Positions 36,437-46,000 of a DNA stretch of 64,000 bases are shown piece after piece. Position 1 is the first letter of the stretch. Each line of letters opens with the position of its first letter. The notes beneath the pieces are model-generated. The model saw only the letters and a program-made list of their open reading frames with translations, was not told where the DNA came from and searched no databases. Source of the DNA: Labedella populi. GTDB taxonomy: Bacteria > Actinomycetota > Actinomycetes > Actinomycetales > Microbacteriaceae. The stretch lies in NCBI RefSeq assembly GCF_004078655.1, contig NZ_RZNC01000001.1, positions 1 to 64,000 of the forward strand, given 5' to 3'. The position numbers and the translations under genes are program-made.

Positions 36437-36833
36437 CCGTTTCCTCCGACTCCGTCATTCCTCCCGGCACCGCCTCCCCCGACGCTACGCGAGCGTGCGG
36501 GGTGCCGCGCGCAGCGCGCGTGTAGCGGACGACACGCCAGTCGCGCATCCCCTGCAACGGGGGACGTGACAGAGTCGGCGGCTCGGTATCGAATGGAGGA
36601 GAGCCTCCGCGGATTTCGTTCGGCCATGGCCGCGGTGGCGTCGGGGGGTGCGGCAGACGCACAGCGGGCGCTGGACCGACACGGCGCCCGTTGCGTCTGA
36701 CCGGCCGGTACTCCCCGGGTACCCCGCCAACGCCACTCGTCGCCTCTGTGCAGCGGCCCCGCCCGGGCGTACGATGTGGGCGTCCGCGTCGATGCGGACC
36801 ACCCCAGCCGACGTACCACGAGCGGAGGTCCTC
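36437..36833. other. 397-base intergenic stretch without a convincing gene
   Basis: It separates the divergent kinase and AHSA1 genes. It contains a GC-only alternating tract near 36510-36526 and a 35-codon open frame at 36593-36700 on the plus strand ('MEESLRGFRSAMAAV' start) whose coding status I cannot support. No RNA gene is recognisable. Confidence 0.5.
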
Positions 36834-37370
36834 GTGAGCCCTCGTCCCACCGGTCGCATCCAGCGTGCCCCTGACGGCTTCGACGTCGCCCTGTCGCGGC
36901 AGTTCGCGGATCCTCCCGCATCCGTCTGGCGCGACGTCACCGCTTCCGAACGAACGGCGCGGTGGTTCGGCCCGTGGGAGGGTGAACCGAGGATCGGCGG
37001 CATCATCGCGGTGCGCCTCGCGTTCGAGGACGGAATGCCGACGAGCGAATTGCGGATCGACGCGTGCGACGTCGGGCGGCGACTCGCGGTCACCATGCTC
37101 GACGACTACGGCGAGTGGCGGCTCGAGCTCATCGTCGATCCCCCGGCGGACGGACACGAGGATCTCGGAGCGACGAGACTGACCCTCGTCCAACATCTCG
37201 GGAACGATCGGGAAGCCGTCGCCGACATGGTCGCGAGCGTGGGCCCGGGGTGGGAGTACTACCTCGACATGCTCGTCGCGGCCCGGGCCGATCGGCCGCT
37301 ACCCGAGTTCGACGACTACTACCCGTCGCAGTCGTCGTACTACGCGGGCCAGATCGCACAACTGCAATGA
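36834..37370 (+). CDS. AHSA1/SRPBCC-family protein
   Basis: A 178-residue START-like (SRPBCC) protein. The family pattern is visible in 'VALSRQFADPPASVWRDVTASERTARWFGPW', a helix-grip N terminus with the Trp-rich turn, then 'WRLELIVDP' and a C-terminal helix with 'GPGWEYYLDMLVAARADR'. AHSA1-like bacterial proteins bind hydrophobic ligands or act in stress responses; function undefined. The GTG at 36834 follows GGAGG, chosen over the longer open frame. It is a single gene, convergent with the SEC-C protein gene. Confidence 0.87.
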   Translation: MSPRPTGRIQRAPDGFDVALSRQFADPPASVWRDVTASERTARWFGPWEGEPRIGGIIAVRLAFEDGMPTSELRIDACDVGRRLAVTMLDDYGEWRLELIVDPPADGHEDLGATRLTLVQHLGNDREAVADMVASVGPGWEYYLDMLVAARADRPLPEFDDYYPSQSSYYAGQIAQLQ

Positions 37371-37395
37371 GCGTCGAGGCCCGGCGAGCGATGCG

Positions 37396-37821
37396 TCAGG
37401 CCTCGACGACTCCGCTCACATAGCGCCAGAGACCGTTTTGGCGCACGAACCGACTGTTCTCGTGCTGAACGCCTCGCCCCTCGGGGGTGCGGAAGATGGC
37501 CTCGAATTCGACCGTGCCCTCGTCGTCGAAGGGGCCGCCGGCGGAGTGACCGAGGATCAGCAATCGTTGCCAACGCACGTCGGCATCGAGGTGCAGTCGA
37601 GGCGGCCGCGTCGTCGGATGCCATGTCGCGAGCAGGTAGCGCGCGTCATGGAGGACGAACGCCGTGAAACGGGAGCGCATGAGGCGCTCCGCCGTCGGGG
37701 CGGCGGCTTCACCGCGATGCAGCGGACCGCAGCACCGTCCGTAGGGGTCGCCGCTTCCACAGGGGCAGCGGTCGTCGTCGGACAGCGTGACCCCGGCCGT
37801 GTCCGATCCCTTCGTCGCCAT
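37396..37821 (-). CDS. YchJ-like SEC-C motif protein
   Basis: A 141-residue YchJ/UPF0225-type protein. The zinc-binding SEC-C motif 'CPCGSGDPYGRCCGPLH' is near residue 20, and the NTF2-like domain follows with 'RLMRSRFTAFVLHDARYLLATWHP' elements typical of YchJ. The C terminus 'ENSRFVRQNGLWRYVSG' is conserved. Function unknown. Start at ATG 37821; a GTG at 37830 is an alternative. The hairpin repeat element lies upstream of it. Confidence 0.9.
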   Translation of the reverse strand: MATKGSDTAGVTLSDDDRCPCGSGDPYGRCCGPLHRGEAAAPTAERLMRSRFTAFVLHDARYLLATWHPTTRPPRLHLDADVRWQRLLILGHSAGGPFDDEGTVEFEAIFRTPEGRGVQHENSRFVRQNGLWRYVSGVVEA

Positions 37822-37842
37822 TCCCCGCACGCTACCAGCCCC

Positions 37843-37889
37843 AGAAAGCTACACCCGCATGAGGGCGCCAGTTATACATGCCGCCCTCG
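37843..37889 (-). repeat. Hairpin repeat element, copy 2
   Basis: It shares the flank GAAAG...CTACACCCGCA and GAGGGCGCCA with the element at 4694-4743. Stem GAGGGCG (37861-37867) with CGCCCTC (37882-37888) and a different 14-base loop. As at copy 1, it lies between two minus-strand genes, just after the stop codon of the upstream one. Confidence 0.6.
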
Positions 37890-37925
37890 ACACCGAACGG
37901 GCGCCGTCGTCGAGAGTACCCGGCC

Positions 37926-38216
37926 TCAACCGACGCGTCGCCAGGTCCCGCCATCCCGCTCCGTGACGACGGCGTCGAGGGCCTGCGCCACGTGATCCGT
38001 CGACGTGACGATGTGTCGGGCGACCTGCAGTGCGAGCTCAACGTCATCGGCGGTGAACCGCACGACGAGGCGTGCTTGCCCTCGGACGACGTCGACACTC
38101 GAGGACTCGAGCACGGCGACCTCCTCCGCCGCGTCGGCGGCCGTCGGCTGCACCCGCTCGGGCGAGACGCCGGGGCGCAGCATCCCTATCGTCATCGTCA
38201 CACGATACGAGGGCAC
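37926..38216 (-). CDS. Small hypothetical protein
   Basis: A 96-residue protein, predicted as alternating strands and helices ('YRVTMTIGMLRPGVSPERVQP', 'EEVAVLESSSVDVVRGQARLVVRF'). The pattern could be a small ferredoxin-like or ACT-like fold, but I recognise no family. Possible starts are GTG 38216, GTG 38201 and ATG 38195; none has a good ribosome site. It is divergent from the MFS exporter with only about 30 bases between, so both may be leaderless or share a promoter region. Confidence 0.6.
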   Translation of the reverse strand: MPSYRVTMTIGMLRPGVSPERVQPTAADAAEEVAVLESSSVDVVRGQARLVVRFTADDVELALQVARHIVTSTDHVAQALDAVVTERDGGTWRRVG

Positions 38217-38248
38217 CGCTCGACGGTAGCCCATAGGCTCGGAGAACT

Positions 38249-39817
38249 GTGAGCATGTCCGATCCCTCCTCCCCCGCGAGCGCGTCCCACGCCGCCTCGA
38301 CGCCCTCGCCACCCGACGGCTCCACGCCGCGCGGCATCCTCGCCGGTGGACTCGCCCTCACGACGGTCGGTACGTGCGCCCTCATCACGCTCTCGGCGTT
38401 CGAGTCGCTCGCCGTCACGACCGTCATGCCCGTCGTGAGCGACGAGCTCGACGGCGCCGCGCAGTACTCTCTCGCGTTCGCCGCCCCGGTCGCCTCGAGC
38501 GTCGTGGGCATGGTGGGGGCCGGGATCTGGGCGGACCGCCGGGGGCCGGCCCGCCCGCTCGTGGCCGCCGTGCTCGTCTTCACGGTCGGACTCATCGTCG
38601 CGGGACTCGCGTTCGGGATGCCCATGCTGGTCGCGGGACGATTCGTGCAGGGCTTCGGCTCGGGAGCGATGACCGTGGCGATCTACGTGCTCGTCGCGAA
38701 GCTCTACCCGCCGCCGCTGCATCCGAAGATCTTCGCCGCATACGCCGCCGCGTGGGTCGTGCCGTCGATGGTGGGGCCCCTCGTCGCCGGCATCGTCGCG
38801 GACACGGTCGGGTGGCGGTGGGTGTTTCTCGGCGTCGTCGCCCTCGTGGCTGTCGCGCTCGTGCTCGTCGCGCCCGCGCTGCGCTCGCTCGGCAGCGATG
38901 CGGGTGGAACGGTTCCCGAGGAGACCGCCGCCCCGAGCGCGACGCGTGGACTCGGCGATTCCGCTCGTCTCGCCCTCGGCGCAGCCGTCGCGGTCGCCGT
39001 CGTCAGCCTGAGCCTGAGCAGCGAGCTGCCCGGCGGCGCGCGGTGGGTCGCGGGGGCGATCGCGCTCGTTCTCATCGCTGTGCTCGTGCACCGTCTCCTA
39101 CCGCTCGGCACGTTCACGGCCCGCCGCGGGCTTCCCGCGGCGGTGCTTCTGCGCGGGCTCATCGCCGCGACGTTCTTCGCCGCCGAGGTGTACCTGCCAC
39201 TCCTGCTGCACGACCGCTACGGTCTCCCGCCGTGGCTCTCGGGGGTCACCCTCACGGCTGGTGCGATCGCCTGGGCGAGCGGATCCGCGATCCAGGGTCG
39301 AGCTGGCGACGGCACCCCGCATCGCGTCTTCATGCGGGCGGGCGGGGGCTTCCTGTTCCTCGGAACCGTCACGCAGGTCGTCATCGCGGCGCTCTCCCTG
39401 CACCCCCTCGTCGCGGTCGTCGCCTGGTTCTTCGCGGGCCTCGGCATGGGACTCATGTTCCCGCGCATCACGACGATCGTGCTCGCCTCGTCCGAGCGCG
39501 GCGAGGAGGGGCGGAACACCTCGGCGCTCTCCCTCTCCGAGGCCGTGGGCGCGAGCGTCTCGCTCGCGATCTCGGGTCTCGTGTTCACGCTCGTCACGTC
39601 CCTGAATCCGCTCGGCGAGGTGAGCGCCGGTGCCCGTGCGAGCGAGTGGGTGATCGGCTTCGCCTCGGGAGACCCGACGGCGCCCTTCGTTGCGACCCTC
39701 GGCTACACCGCGATCATCGCGCTGCTCGCGCTCGTGGTGTCCTTCGTCGTGGGAGCGCCCGCGCGCTCGACGACCACGACACCGACCGCAGCGGCGACTG
39801 CGGGCGACGACACCTGA
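38249..39817 (+). CDS. MFS transporter, drug-efflux-like
   Basis: A 522-residue carrier with about 14 hydrophobic segments, as in the DHA2 (EmrB/QacA) group. The N-terminal region holds 'FESLAVTTVMPVVSDEL' and the loop 'GIWADRRGPARPLV', the MFS motif A position; motif C-like 'AAWVVPSMVGPLVAGIVADT' is clear. Motif C (Gly-Pro) marks antiporters, so export of a small molecule is likely; the substrate is unknown. It starts with GTG at 38249 or ATG at 38255. It ends at a strong hairpin. Confidence 0.9.
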   Translation: MSMSDPSSPASASHAASTPSPPDGSTPRGILAGGLALTTVGTCALITLSAFESLAVTTVMPVVSDELDGAAQYSLAFAAPVASSVVGMVGAGIWADRRGPARPLVAAVLVFTVGLIVAGLAFGMPMLVAGRFVQGFGSGAMTVAIYVLVAKLYPPPLHPKIFAAYAAAWVVPSMVGPLVAGIVADTVGWRWVFLGVVALVAVALVLVAPALRSLGSDAGGTVPEETAAPSATRGLGDSARLALGAAVAVAVVSLSLSSELPGGARWVAGAIALVLIAVLVHRLLPLGTFTARRGLPAAVLLRGLIAATFFAAEVYLPLLLHDRYGLPPWLSGVTLTAGAIAWASGSAIQGRAGDGTPHRVFMRAGGGFLFLGTVTQVVIAALSLHPLVAVVAWFFAGLGMGLMFPRITTIVLASSERGEEGRNTSALSLSEAVGASVSLAISGLVFTLVTSLNPLGEVSAGARASEWVIGFASGDPTAPFVATLGYTAIIALLALVVSFVVGAPARSTTTTPTAAATAGDDT

Positions 39818-39863
39818 CCGGCCGGCTGGCTGGCTCGTCAGATCTGTCAGGCCGCCGGCCGGT
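39817..39863. terminator. Bidirectional hairpin between convergent genes
   Basis: A perfect 10-bp stem (ACCGGCCGGC at 39817-39826 with GCCGGCCGGT at 39854-39863). The 27-base loop holds a second short palindrome. It spans the MFS stop codon region and the 3' end of the minus-strand hypothetical gene. Confidence 0.65.
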
Positions 39864-40158
39864 GAAGCGGCCAGGACGGATCGGTGTCGACCGGCCCGGA
39901 GCCCCTACCGAAGAGATCGCGGGCGCCCTCGATCTCTTCGTCCGTCACCACGTCTCCGACGATGTCGAAGCCGCTCGACGTCGACGAGGCGCCCGACGAG
40001 GCTCGTGCCCGCTCGGCGATCCGCGTCGCCGTCCGGGCGATGGATTCGAAGATCCCGGCGACGGTGCCGAGAACCGCTGATCGCCACGATCGTCCGCGCA
40101 CCGGCTCCGTTCCGTCGAGAGAATCGAGAGGGAACGAGTCGGGAGCGGTTGGGGGCAC
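39847..40158 (-). CDS. Hypothetical protein
   Basis: A 103-residue protein starting at GTG 40158. Residues 25-60 form an amphipathic helix ('AGIFESIARTATRIAERARAS'), followed by a Ser-rich linker and an acidic C-terminal segment ('DVVTDEEIEGARDLFGRG'). There is no signal peptide or membrane segment, and I recognise no family. It lies 33 bases downstream of the aldo/keto reductase stop on the same strand and may be cotranscribed. Confidence 0.5.
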   Translation of the reverse strand: MPPTAPDSFPLDSLDGTEPVRGRSWRSAVLGTVAGIFESIARTATRIAERARASSGASSTSSGFDIVGDVVTDEEIEGARDLFGRGSGPVDTDPSWPLHRPAA

Positions 40159-40191
40159 CGGATTACGCTAGCAGCGGTGCACTGACGCCCC

Positions 40192-41214
40192 CTACCACCG
40201 GTGGTGAACGGCGGTCCGGAAGTACTGGTCGTAGAGGTCGCGCACGGACGATTGGAACCCGTCGCTGAGTGGCGGGATGTCGCCCGCGGCGGCATTCGCT
40301 TGCGCCTGCTCCACCGACCGCGCACCGGGGATGACCGTGCTGACACCGGGCTGCTGGGCGACCCATGCGAGGGCGACCTGCGCGGTGCTGAACTCGGCCG
40401 AGTCGGGTTCGCCATCGGCGCCCGCGAGGGGCTCGCCGGCCACGAGCGCCGCGAAGTCCTGAGCGGCAGCGACGCCGGTCTCGAAGTCGACACCCGCAAA
40501 CGTCTCGCCCACGTCGAACGCGTCACCCGAGCGGTTGTAGTTGCGGTGGTCGTTCTCCGCGAAAGTCGTCTCGGTCGTGTACGTGCCGCTCAGCAGGCCG
40601 GACGCGAGCGGGACGCGCGCGATGATGCCGACGCCGGCCTCCGCCGCGGCGGGCAGCACACGGTCGAGCGGCTTCAGCCGGAATGCGTTGAGGATGATCT
40701 GGACCGTAGCCGTGCCCGGTCGGGCGATCGCGGCGAGTGCCTCGTCCGCCGTTTCGACGCTCACGCCGTAGTGGCGGATCGCGCCCTCCTCGACGAGGGT
40801 GTCGAGTGCGTCGTAGACCGCATCGGACGAGAAGACCGGCGTCGGCGGGCAGTGCAACTGCACGAGGTCGAGGGTGTCGACGCCGAGGTTGCGGCGCGAA
40901 CGGTCGGTCCACGCGCGGAAGTTGTCGAGCGTGTAGTTCTCGGGCACCTGGTCGACGCGGCGGCCCATCTTCGTTGCGACGGTGAGGTCGAGCCCCGGAT
41001 TCTGGGCCCGGTAGCGACCGATGAGGGTCTCACTACGGCCGTCGCCGTACACATCGGCCGTGTCGAAGAACGTCACGCCCGCCTGCACCGAGGCATCGAG
41101 CACCGCGAGGGCGTCCGACTCGGAGACGTCACCCCAGTCCGCTCCGAGCTGCCACGTGCCGAGTCCGATGACCGAGACGGTCGCACCAGTGCGACCGAGA
41201 ATGCGCTTCTCCAT
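40192..41214 (-). CDS. Aldo/keto reductase
   Basis: A 340-residue NADPH-dependent reductase. The catalytic Asp and Tyr are in 'FFDTADVYGDGRSE', Lys in 'TVATKMGRR' and His in 'LVQLHCPPTP'; the cofactor-binding end has 'STVIPGARSVEQAQAN'. It differs clearly from the reductase at 3620-4624 and belongs to the YajO/YdjG-like branch. The physiological substrate is unknown. Start ATG 41214. Upstream, on the same strand, a terminator separates it from vapC. Confidence 0.92.
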   Translation of the reverse strand: MEKRILGRTGATVSVIGLGTWQLGADWGDVSESDALAVLDASVQAGVTFFDTADVYGDGRSETLIGRYRAQNPGLDLTVATKMGRRVDQVPENYTLDNFRAWTDRSRRNLGVDTLDLVQLHCPPTPVFSSDAVYDALDTLVEEGAIRHYGVSVETADEALAAIARPGTATVQIILNAFRLKPLDRVLPAAAEAGVGIIARVPLASGLLSGTYTTETTFAENDHRNYNRSGDAFDVGETFAGVDFETGVAAAQDFAALVAGEPLAGADGEPDSAEFSTAQVALAWVAQQPGVSTVIPGARSVEQAQANAAAGDIPPLSDGFQSSVRDLYDQYFRTAVHHRW

Positions 41215-41271
41215 GCGTTCAGCGTACGGGCTGCCCCTGACAACCGGCGACGGGTGGACACCGCCGCTCAG

Positions 41272-41295
41272 AAAAGCCCGCCCCCGACGTCGGGC
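41272..41295 (-). terminator. Rho-independent terminator after vapC
   Basis: On the minus strand a GC hairpin (12-base palindrome CCCGACGTCGGG at 41283-41294, extended arms GCCCG/CGGGC) is followed by TTTT. It lies about 80 bases beyond the vapC stop codon. Confidence 0.75.
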
Positions 41296-41374
41296 GCTCG
41301 CAATGTGGTTATGTCGAATCTCTCGAGGGCTGGGTCGATCAGACGGAGAACAGGTTCGTGGTCACGAACTCCGT

Positions 41375-41761
41375 TCAGGGGATCAGCACCGGGGAGCCGT
41401 AGCGGCCGAGCACGGAGTCGTTGGTCAGGAGCGTGGCACCCAGATCTCGCGCCTGGGCGACGAGAACACGATCGAAGGGGTCGGCGTGGTGGCGAGGCAG
41501 CCGCGCAGCGTCGATGCCCTGGGGTCCGGTGACCGAGACCTCCCGCCAATCGTTCGCCAGTAGTCCGCGGCGCAGAACGCGTGCGTCAACCTCGAAGTCC
41601 GATCGGCCGAGCTCGGCCTTGATGGCGACTTCCCAGATGCTCGCGGCGCTGAAGAGAAGTTCATTGCGTTCGTCCTCGATGAGGCGGAGCGTTCCGTCGC
41701 CGAGCCGACGGGGATCGAACGCGGACCACAGTAAGAGGTGCGTGTCGAGGAGGAGCTTCAC
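41375..41761 (-). CDS. vapC: VapC-type PIN-domain toxin ribonuclease
   Basis: A 128-residue PIN domain. The acidic metal-binding residues are visible: Asp6 in 'KLLLDTHLLLW', Glu in 'SIWEVAIK', and Asp in 'HHADPFDRVLVAQA', with the final 'TNDS'. VapC toxins cleave specific RNAs when released from antitoxin. The GTG at 41761 overlaps the antitoxin stop (GTGA), which ties its translation to vapB and decides the start over an upstream codon. Cluster position supports a complete toxin-antitoxin pair. Confidence 0.92.
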   Translation of the reverse strand: MKLLLDTHLLLWSAFDPRRLGDGTLRLIEDERNELLFSAASIWEVAIKAELGRSDFEVDARVLRRGLLANDWREVSVTGPQGIDAARLPRHHADPFDRVLVAQARDLGATLLTNDSVLGRYGSPVLIP

Positions 41762-42003
41762 GGACGCCCGTCGAAGAGCCGGCTCATCTCGTCCGAGGCC
41801 CACTCGTTGAAGTCGTCGGGCACCGACGACTGACCCTCCAGGAACCCGACGCGCTGGTGGCGGCCGCGTCCCTCCGGCTCGATGGGCACGAGTCGGGCCA
41901 CCGGCACCCCGGCCCGAGCGATCACCACCGTCTCGCCCGCGGCGACGCGCGAGACGAGGCGGGAGAGGTGAGTTTTCGCGTCGTGCATGTTCACAACGTC
42001 CAT
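41758..42003 (-). CDS. vapB: VapB/Phd-type antitoxin
   Basis: An 81-residue antitoxin with a Phd/YefM-like DNA-binding N terminus: 'MDVVNMHDAKTHLSRLVSRV' followed by 'GETVVIARAGVPVARLVPIE'. The C-terminal 35 residues ('SSVPDDFNEWASDEMSRLF') form the toxin-neutralising tail. A perfect AGGAGG site precedes the ATG at 42003. Direct repeats just upstream are likely its own binding sites, giving autoregulation. Confidence 0.92.
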   Translation of the reverse strand: MDVVNMHDAKTHLSRLVSRVAAGETVVIARAGVPVARLVPIEPEGRGRHQRVGFLEGQSSVPDDFNEWASDEMSRLFDGRP

Positions 42004-42016
42004 GGTGGGCCTCCTC

Positions 42017-42039
42017 ACCGGACTAATAGACCGGACTAA
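42017..42039. promoter_or_regulatory. Direct repeat in the vapBC promoter
   Basis: ACCGGACTAA occurs twice (42017-42026 and 42030-42039), 13 bases apart in phase, 14-36 bases upstream of the vapB start codon. Tandem sites of this kind are typical for cooperative binding of Phd-type antitoxin/toxin complexes. Confidence 0.65.
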
Positions 42040-42172
42040 CTAACGTGACTCAACGATAGCTGACAGAGGTCACGAGCAGTCAGGTCCGTCCACAGCGCGG
42101 CCCCGTAGTGGGGCGAGCGGTGCTCTCGGGAAGGTCGGTAGGAATGAGGAATCGACAACCGACTGCCGGAGA

Positions 42173-43015
42173 ATGATGGAACGAGAACCTGGTCCTCGCG
42201 ACTGGACGCCCAGCCAGAGCGTCGACGACTCGCCGCCGACGAACACCCGGGCGCGCACGTGGAGTTCGCAACCGGAACCCTGGTCCGCGGGCAGCAGCTA
42301 TCCCTCTGTCGCTCCGAGGCGACGCACCGCACGCGGATACGGGTGGGTGTCGCTCCTCCTCGGCACGGCGGCGCTCATCTTCGCCTTGCTGGGGATGCTG
42401 TCGGCTCAGTCTCACCACGCGGCGGGGATCTCCGGAGCGGGTGTGCTCGCCGTGGGGTTCGGCGTCGCCGCTTTGCGAGCCCGGGCCAATGAACGCCTCG
42501 TCGCCCGCGCGGGCATCACGTTCGGCGTCCTCAGCGTCGGTGCGATGGCGTGGTCCGTCGTCTCGCTCATGCTGGCCTCTAACGGGGTTGTCCTTCCGAA
42601 CGTCGCGTTCTTCGATCGCCTCACCGCGAGTGAGCAGGCCATCACGAACACGGAATACGTTCTCGATGACGCGCCCCAGCCGGTTTCGTCCGTGGACGCC
42701 GCCACCGGAACCGCCGTGACCTTCGCAGATGCGGACGCGGAGTGGAACGGCATCAACGTGCTGCTCGGAACCGCGGCTTACACGACTCTTCCCTCGGCGG
42801 ATGGGCTGTGGCCGACGGCGTTGGCCATCACCACGGATGGCCAGACACTCCTCGCTCCCGACGGGACGCCGCTCGTCGCGATCCCGGCCGGAACGACCGT
42901 CGACTACTCGGTGTCACCGGACCGGTCGTCGTACGTGCTCACGGTGACGGCGGTGCAATTCGGGACGGTCGGTCGTTACGATTCGTCGACCCGCACCATC
43001 TCCCTGTCGCAGTGA
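42173..43015 (+). CDS. Hypothetical membrane protein with extracytoplasmic domain
   Basis: A 280-residue protein. An N-terminal Pro/Ser/Thr-rich region of about 50 residues is followed by three hydrophobic segments ('WVSLLLGTAALIFALLGML', 'GAGVLAVGFGVAAL', 'ITFGVLSVGAMAWSVVSL') and then a 140-residue polar domain, rich in Thr and strand-forming residues, that would lie outside. This resembles actinobacterial DUF4190-like membrane proteins, without certainty. Start ATG 42173 or 42176, both close to a GGAG box. It is divergent from vapBC. Confidence 0.65.
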   Translation: MMEREPGPRDWTPSQSVDDSPPTNTRARTWSSQPEPWSAGSSYPSVAPRRRTARGYGWVSLLLGTAALIFALLGMLSAQSHHAAGISGAGVLAVGFGVAALRARANERLVARAGITFGVLSVGAMAWSVVSLMLASNGVVLPNVAFFDRLTASEQAITNTEYVLDDAPQPVSSVDAATGTAVTFADADAEWNGINVLLGTAAYTTLPSADGLWPTALAITTDGQTLLAPDGTPLVAIPAGTTVDYSVSPDRSSYVLTVTAVQFGTVGRYDSSTRTISLSQ

Positions 43016-43030
43016 GCGGCTTTCGGCCAG

Positions 43031-46000
43031 TCAGTCGGTGACCCCGCGGTCGAGGAGGCGGAGGAAGGCGCTGAGTTCGGTGAGTGTGGCTGGCGTGTGC
43101 GGCAGGTAGTCGACGAGGGTGGGGCTGTAGACGAGGAACGCCGCCCATTTCGCCCGCGAGATCGCGACGTTGAGGCGGTTCTTCATGAGGAGGAACGACA
43201 TCCCCCGCGGCGCGTCCGTGGGTGAGGAGGCCGCGAGTGACAGGATCGCGACGACGGCCTCCTGACCTTGGAACTTGTCGACGGTCCCGACGCGCACGTC
43301 CGCGAGTCCGGCCCGGCGCAGCGCCTCGTGGACCTCTCCGACATGGGCGTTGTAGGGGCAGACGACGATCACGTCGGACTGCGCCAGCGGATGACGGTCG
43401 AGCGGGGCTCCGTCGACGATCGTGCCGGGATCGCTCCACTCGAGGCCGAGCGCTCGGCGCACGATGCTGACGACCGCCTCGGCCTCCTCCGGCGAATGCG
43501 TCGCGTTGCCCTCGTGCTCGACGGGGACGACGTGGACGCCGGGTCCGAGCCCGGCGAGGTGACGCTCGGTGGTCGCGGGCGCCGAGTGCAGTTGACCGGC
43601 GTAGGACAGGTCGGAGACGGCCGCCGTGACGGCCGGGTCCATGCGCCAGCTCTGGGCGAGGAAGTAGCCGAGCTGGTGCGGGAGGACGTCCTCACCGTCG
43701 GCGACGAATCCGAGCGCAGACGTGTCGATGGGTTCGGGGTGGATTCCTTGCGTGACTTGCGGTAGCTGCTGGGGGTCGCCGAGGAGCAGCAGGTTGCGCG
43801 CGGCGACACTCGCTGCGATGGTCGGCGCGAGAGAGAACTGGCCGGCTTCCTCGACGACGAGCAGGTCGAGCTGGTCGCGCTCGAAGCGGTCGGTGTTGCT
43901 GAAGTCCCACGCTGTTCCGCCGATGACGTAGCCGGTGCCGCCAGCGACACGCTCGGCCGCGAAGGCCGCATGACCGTTCTTCGGCAGGACCGTGAAGGGC
44001 CGCTCGGCGTCGTCCGTGCTGACGCTCGCGCTCAGCGCCTTCGCGACGAGCGACGGGGCGAGGCCATTGCGGACGAGCCCCGCGAGCAGGTTCTCGACCG
44101 CGGCGTGTGACTGGGCGACCACGCCGACGGCCCAGCGATGGTCGCGCACCAACTCGGCGATCACGTGCGTGGCGACATACGTCTTTCCCGTACCGGGAGG
44201 CCCCTGGACGGCGACGTACGAGCGATCGAGATCGAGCAGTGCTGCGACGACGTCCGGCACCGTGCGGGGCACACCGTCTTCGCCGAGCGAGTGCGGGAGC
44301 GGGCGGCCGCTGCGTGTGCGGGGCGGACGACGACGGAGGATGTCGACGACGGGATCCGCCGGCCACGCGGCTCCGTCGACTTCGCCGCCCGAGGCCGTGA
44401 TGGCGTCGACGATGCGATAGCCCCAGTACTCGATGGCTGTGGCCTGTGCTCCCGCTCGCGGCGGCGCCCCGGGCGTGAGTGCGACGGGGACGTCGTCGTA
44501 CGGGTCGCGGCCACCACGGAGGTTCTCGACGATGACGAGCGTGCCCTCCTCGTCGTTCTCCTGCACGGTGACACCCGTCCACGACCGCGCACCCTGGCTG
44601 GACCCGGGATTGGCGAACGGCGCCGGGTAGGCGTAGAGGGCGTTGAGCTCACTGCCCGCCTTGAGCGAGCTGCCGGGCGCGACCGTTCCGCGCAAGCGAA
44701 GCACGCGACGGTCGGTGCGCTGATTGCCCTCGCGGAACCAATCGCGCACGACCTCAGCGCTGTCGACGACGAAGACGTCGCGCACGTCCGCCCACTCGTC
44801 GAGCGGCGCGACGAGACGGGTGAAGTGCTCCTGCCAGAACACCTTCTGCTCGCGGCGGTGGTAGTCGATCGCGGCGGCGGCGAGAGCGAGCGCGGCGTGA
44901 TCGGCGTCGCGCTCCGGGTCGAGCGGGTCGCCCGCCAGCCGACTGAGCTCGTCGTGCAGCGGCGAGGGCTCGGCCACCTGCAGTTCTCCGGCCGCCGGAA
45001 CCGGCTGCCCCGGTTCCACGCCGACCTCGCGGGCGAGGGAGAGGAGATAGTCGCGCAGACGGATGGTGGAGACGCAGTCGTAGCGGTTGTAATCGCCGAT
45101 CTCGTCGAGTTCCGCCTGGCCCTGCGCACGCTCCACGGCGTCGGGCGAGGCCAGGAGCTCGCGAGCGTGGACGTACGCGTCGATGGAGGCCGCACCGTCC
45201 TTCACATCGCTCTCGCGGTGCTCATCGCCCATGTAGAGCGGCTCGAGCTTCTTGATGGAGTACGACCGGGACCCCACACGGACCGACGCGCGGACGATCG
45301 GATAGAGGTCGACGAGCACACCGTCGCGCAAGAGCTGGTCCACCTCCTCTTCGCCCGTCCCGTGGCGGGCCGCGAGGGCGAGCAGGTGGGTGCGTTCGTA
45401 CGCCGCGTAATGGTAGATGTGGAGACCGGGGAACCGCGCGCGACGCTCGGCGATCCAGTCGAGGAAGCCGCGCAGCGCAGCGCGCTCGGCGGCGAAGTCG
45501 TGCGCCCACCACGCCGTGAAGCGCTCGTCCACGTCGACGAGGCCGAAGAGGTAGTCGAGACCCCAGCGCGTGCCGACCGGATGACCGGCGCTGCCCTCGG
45601 TGTAGAGCGGGTCGCCCTCGAAGTCGAAGAACACGTCACCCGGATCCGGTAGCGGAAGGTGGGCGATGGGCTCGGTGTCGATGAGACGGACGGGCGGCAC
45701 ACCGCCATCGACCGGCGCCTGCAACTGCAGCTCGGCCTGCTCGCGCAGACCCTCGAGCGTCGCCGCGGGGATGCCCTCGACGGGTTCCGTGCGGGCGGCG
45801 AGCTGATCGATGGTCGTGACGCCCGCGGCATGCAGCTTCTCCCGCTGGGTGAGCCGCATGCGCGCCACGAGGAGGACGTCGCGCCGCTCCTGGATCTCGC
45901 GCTCACAGTCGGCACAACGGCCGTCGATCGCGTAGCGCGGATCGTCCCACCGCACGGGTTCGGTGTCGTCGAGGCGCTCCTGCACGATGCGGACGAGTCG

